Shown here: piece after piece, positions 61,241 through 64,000 of the stretch
Layout of the letters: the number at the start of each line of letters is the position of its first letter
Numbering within the stretch: position 1 is the stretch's first letter
Assembly (NCBI GenBank): GCA_041394185.1
Contig: JAWKIQ010000006.1
Span: 1-64,000, forward strand
Reading direction: 5' to 3'
Length of the DNA stretch: 64,000 nucleotides
DNA from: Acidimicrobiales bacterium
Lineage (GTDB): Bacteria > Actinomycetota > Acidimicrobiia > Acidimicrobiales > Poriferisodalaceae
Notes under the pieces: model-generated
The model's database searches: none
Told to the model about the DNA's origin: nothing
Seen by the model: the letters and a program-made list of their open reading frames with translations, nothing else
Translations under genes and position numbers: made by a program

Positions 61241-62511
61241 CCTGGTCGGTTTACGGGAACGTTCGGACGGTGGTGACCGCCATTGTGGTGTTTGCGGCGT
61301 CGTGGGTCGCCCCTCACCCGGCAGGGGCCGACACCGTCGTGTCCCACAGCCGGTCAGGCCAGTCGACCGGGTTGCCTACTGGGCTGTCCGAGGCCGACCT
61401 CGCTGCCATCGACGCTTTGCTCGCCGCTCGCAGCGAGGCGGTCATCGTCGGCGATGTCGAGGCCATGGCGTCGACGCGCACTTCGACCGCCAACCAGACC
61501 TTGGCCGACCGCGACGCTCTGACGATTGCCGGGGCCGCGGCCGTCGGTCTCGAGAGCTACTCCGAGAGCCTTTCCACACCCGTGGTCGACCTGTCTCCGC
61601 CCGGATCGCCCGGGCCCGTACTGGCCGTCGACCGGCGCCACCGCATCGCGGGGGTGGACTCCACAGACCACCTGGGCCAGCTGTACCTGACGTTCGTCAA
61701 CGAGAATGGCAGTTGGCGGGTGCAGGCCGACGATTCGCTCGTGACCATCGGCATATACGGCGAACGCGAGCTCTGGGAGCTGGCTGCCGTCGACGTCGTT
61801 CGCTCGCAGCGAGCGGTGGTGGTCGGCTCGGGTTCGCGAGCGCGGCTCGAGCAGTTGGCGACACTGTTGGAGCAGGCGATCGACCGGTTCGACCAGAGTT
61901 GGCCTCGGCCCTGGACGGGCAAGGTGGCGATGATGGTTCCGCGCGACCTGGCCGAGGTCGAGGCTTTGCTGCACCCGACCATCGACGCTTCGAAGTTCGT
62001 GGCCTTCACCACCCTCGATATCGAGCTCGGCGCAATAGAGGCGGTTGCAGAAGGGTCGGCGCAGGGCTGGAACGTGGTGGCTCCCCGGATCGTGGCTCAG
62101 GAGTCGAACCTCTCCAGGCGCAGCACAGAGCGCCAGGTCGAGGTCTTGGTGCACGAGTTGGCACACGTGGCCTCGGTGCGCGACTCGGGCCCGATGACAC
62201 CCCTCTGGATGCACGAAGGCCTGGCCGACTGGGTCACCCAAGGCCGCCCGCTCGGAACCGCGGGTGACGCGGTCGAGTTTCCAGACCTGCACCTGTTCCG
62301 AACCGGCACGGCGTCTCAGATCGCTCGCGTGTACGACCAAGCAGCGCAGACCATGGCGCAGTTGGCGGCCACGTTTGGTCCCGATGCCCCGTTCGACCTG
62401 TTCGACCGGGTGGGCGGCGCTCGATTGGTCGTGGGCAACAGCGACGTCATCTTGGCTCAGACCGTTCACGACTTGTTCGGGGTCGAAATCGGCAGCCTGG
62501 TGTCGCCCTGA
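61237..62511 (+). CDS. Secreted gluzincin-type metallopeptidase-like protein
   Basis: A 424-residue protein with a signal peptide (VVTAIVVFAASWVAPHPAGAD). An N-terminal domain (about 45-200) resembles the small cone-shaped modules of transport factors. The C-terminal half has HELAH (about 307-311) followed 20 or so residues later by MHEGLADW, the HExxH...E zinc pattern of the peptidase MA clan. All key residues are present. The substrate is unknown. Coupling to mshC (ATGA) is unexpected. Confidence 0.8.
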   Translation: MTWSVYGNVRTVVTAIVVFAASWVAPHPAGADTVVSHSRSGQSTGLPTGLSEADLAAIDALLAARSEAVIVGDVEAMASTRTSTANQTLADRDALTIAGAAAVGLESYSESLSTPVVDLSPPGSPGPVLAVDRRHRIAGVDSTDHLGQLYLTFVNENGSWRVQADDSLVTIGIYGERELWELAAVDVVRSQRAVVVGSGSRARLEQLATLLEQAIDRFDQSWPRPWTGKVAMMVPRDLAEVEALLHPTIDASKFVAFTTLDIELGAIEAVAEGSAQGWNVVAPRIVAQESNLSRRSTERQVEVLVHELAHVASVRDSGPMTPLWMHEGLADWVTQGRPLGTAGDAVEFPDLHLFRTGTASQIARVYDQAAQTMAQLAATFGPDAPFDLFDRVGGARLVVGNSDVILAQTVHDLFGVEIGSLVSP

Positions 62512-62534
62512 ACCGGCGCTTCAGGCGGCGAAAC

Positions 62535-62540
62535 TAGGCT
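62535..62540 (+). promoter_or_regulatory. -10 element of the HIT gene
   Basis: TAGGCT ends six bases before GTG 62547, again a leaderless arrangement. Confidence 0.4.
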
Positions 62541-62546
62541 TGTCGC

Positions 62547-63083
62547 GTGAGCGACAACCTCGAACGGCTGTGGGCAGGATGGCGAGCCGCGTACATGGTC
62601 TCGGGAGTTGGCCCCCCAGCGATGGCAGACGAGCCTGCCGCCATCGAAGCCCACGCCCCGCAGTGCGTGATGTGCCAGGTGATCGCCTCGGCATCAGAGG
62701 TACCCACCAGGCACGTGCATCAGGGCGGCTTGGCAGTGGTGGTCATGAACGCGTTTCCCTACAACAACGGACACGTGTTGGTGCTGCCCCGCCGTCACGT
62801 CGACAGGGTGGAGGCCCTCGATGACGACGAGCGCGCCGAGTTCTGGCAACTGGTCACCGACGCCACCACGGCGCTGCGGCGGGCCTACCAACCCGACGGC
62901 ATCAACATGGGAATCAACGAGGGGCGAGCGGCGGGTGCGGGGCTGCCCGATCATCTGCACGCCCACGTGTTGCCGAGGTGGTTCGGCGACACCAGCTTCA
63001 CCACCACTGTGGCGGGCACTCGCGTCATCCCCGAAGACCTGGAGGCATCGGCGGCTCGCATACGCGACGTCTGGCCTCGATGA
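62547..63083 (+). CDS. HIT-family nucleotide hydrolase/phosphorylase
   Basis: A 178-residue protein. The HIT motif is HLHAHVLPRW (about 138-147), and the N-terminal Cys pair (CVMCQV), GHVLVLPRRHV and INMGINEGRAAGAG fit the mycobacterial Rv2613c Ap4A phosphorylase group. As in mycobacteria, a phosphatidylinositol-phosphate-synthase-type gene lies just downstream. Confidence 0.9.
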   Translation: MSDNLERLWAGWRAAYMVSGVGPPAMADEPAAIEAHAPQCVMCQVIASASEVPTRHVHQGGLAVVVMNAFPYNNGHVLVLPRRHVDRVEALDDDERAEFWQLVTDATTALRRAYQPDGINMGINEGRAAGAGLPDHLHAHVLPRWFGDTSFTTTVAGTRVIPEDLEASAARIRDVWPR

Positions 63084-63141
63084 TCCGCTGGAGGCGATGT
63101 TCATCCGGATGCGCTCGCGACGGCGCTAGGGTTTCGCCCCG

Positions 63142-63678
63142 ATGACCGCCGACGACCAAGAGCCAGACGAGCAGCCCGACCTGGGTGAGTTGCGCGACGA
63201 GCTGCCCGAGGATCTCGACCGCGGCTTTGTCGGGCCATACCAATTCCCCGACAACAAGCGGCGACGGGTGCCCGGCGTCTTGTACTTGCTGTTGGCGGCT
63301 GCGGCGTTGGCGATAGCCCTGATAGCCGGTGATGACGCGGTGCTGGTCAACCGGGGGTTTGTCGTCGGTGCCATCGGCCTCGGCGTGATCGGCATCCTGC
63401 ACATCATCACCGCGGTGCCGATGAAGCGCGACGAGAACGATGCGCTGGTGATTGCCACCCGTGCCGTGGGCTTTCCGGTGGGGCACGCGTCGGCCCAGAT
63501 GGGGTGGCGCGGTTTTCGCAGCCGCCCGACTTGGCGGGTGCTGGTGTACTCGGCCGAGGACCCGCCCGACCAGCGCGGGCTGGTGCTGATAGATGCCTAC
63601 GACGGCCGGGTCATCGACCAGTTGGTCGAAGAGAACCCCGAAGACTGGTCGTCGTTCGCCACCGACCACGATCAGTGA
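63142..63678 (+). CDS. Two-helix membrane protein between HIT and pgsA
   Basis: A 178-residue protein. An acidic N-terminus, then two transmembrane segments (about 43-62 and 70-91), then a cytosolic alpha/beta domain (TWRVLVYSAEDPPDQRGLVLIDAYDGRVID). I do not recognise it. TAGGGT (63127-63132) lies nine bases before the ATG. It is inserted in an otherwise standard HIT-pgsA neighbourhood. Confidence 0.75.
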   Translation: MTADDQEPDEQPDLGELRDELPEDLDRGFVGPYQFPDNKRRRVPGVLYLLLAAAALAIALIAGDDAVLVNRGFVVGAIGLGVIGILHIITAVPMKRDENDALVIATRAVGFPVGHASAQMGWRGFRSRPTWRVLVYSAEDPPDQRGLVLIDAYDGRVIDQLVEENPEDWSSFATDHDQ

Positions 63679-63731
63679 CATCGGGGCCTGCGGCCAATAG
63701 ATTTGATTGTTGATCTCCCGAGGAGAACCAC

Positions 63732-64000
63732 ATGTTCGACGGAAACTGGCGCCAAGGCGTCGATCAGGTAGTGCGGCCGATGGGCCGCAACCTGCACCGA
63801 GCGGGCGTCACCGCAGACATGCTCACGGTGCTCGGCCTGTTGATGTCGGCCGCGATGGCTGTCGTGGTCGGAATGGGCTATCTGCAGCTGGGCCTGGTGC
63901 TGTTGGTCGCGACCGCCATCCCCGACCTGCTCGATGGTCCGGTCAGCAAGGCGGCCGGCACCTCCAGCAAGCGGGGTGCCTTCTTCGACTCGACCGCAGA
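63732..64000 (+). CDS. pgsA: CDP-alcohol phosphatidyltransferase, probably phosphatidylinositol-phosphate synthase (partial)
   Basis: The first 89 codons are visible; the gene runs off the window. Two hydrophobic segments precede the catalytic motif, here DLLDGPVSKAAGTSS...GAFFDST, which fits D-x2-DG-x2-AR-x8-G-x3-D with Ser-Lys in place of Ala-Arg. The last Asp is just outside. The start ATG has AGGAGA five bases upstream. HIT plus this enzyme is the classic actinobacterial phosphatidylinositol cluster. Confidence 0.85.
   Translation, partial: MFDGNWRQGVDQVVRPMGRNLHRAGVTADMLTVLGLLMSAAMAVVVGMGYLQLGLVLLVATAIPDLLDGPVSKAAGTSSKRGAFFDSTA

Overview
The window is GC-rich DNA with gene-dense, mostly overlapping genes, and reads as one chromosome segment of an actinobacterium, most likely of the class Acidimicrobiia or a close relative. 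The evidence is a MshC-type mycothiol ligase, an F420-dependent NADP reductase, a PknG kinase with a GlnX-like membrane protein, an FHA/FtsK ATPase with two WXG100 proteins, a HIT protein next to a CDP-alcohol phosphatidyltransferase, Thr-rich surface linkers, and many leaderless-looking promoters (TANNNT six or seven bases before the start codon). The class assignment is inference; no rRNA or tRNA gene was seen. No insertion sequence, prophage or CRISPR array was seen.

Layout. 1-1.44 kb: two divergent toxin-antitoxin-like pairs (XRE + nucleotidyltransferase, leftward and cut by the window edge; ribbon-helix-helix + Doc, rightward) sharing a promoter region with two related palindromes. 1.67-3.55 kb: leuA with a leader peptide carrying four consecutive Leu codons and a terminator-like hairpin. 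3.6-14.5 kb: exopolysaccharide genes (BY-kinase, second Wzz-like protein, O-antigen-ligase-like protein, FG-GAP surface protein) with polyphosphate kinase, an MFS transporter and a ThDP enzyme. 14.7-25 kb: a divergent signalling locus. Leftward lie a coiled-coil protein, PknG, PP2C phosphatase, VWA protein and FHA protein; rightward lie GlnX-like, a PotD/PotF-type binding lipoprotein and a group II decarboxylase. Every internal junction overlaps by four bases. 25-29 kb: HAD, VOC, glycosyltransferase and nucleotide-sugar dehydrogenase genes. 29-36.3 kb: membrane proteins, coaE, a binding-protein lipoprotein and a Cof-type HAD. 36.4-37.7 kb: a DUF222/HNH gene with atypical composition, beside a 21-bp sequence also found near 14.6 kb. 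37.8-43.2 kb: LOG, DUF952, cupin-like, lipoprotein, M23 peptidase, ABC ATPase and TetR. 43.4-49.9 kb: heterodimeric ABC exporter with MarR, then two CNNM/CBS proteins. 50.8-58.4 kb: a frameshifted M23 peptidase, an APH-like kinase with DUF6285, and a compact type VII-like module. 58.4-64 kb: fabI, F420-dependent reductase, mshC with a secreted metallopeptidase, HIT and a lipid-headgroup synthase cut by the window end.

The most unusual unit is the PknG locus. It looks like the mycobacterial GlnH-GlnX-PknG sensor with the GlnH position filled by a polyamine-type Tat lipoprotein coupled to an amino-acid decarboxylase. The type VII-like module is also unusual: its WXG100 pair has its own strong promoter and a leader hairpin that ends at the start codon. 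No gene-free stretch exceeds 300 bases; the longest (1438-1665, 3349-3588, 14489-14713) are described under their own features.
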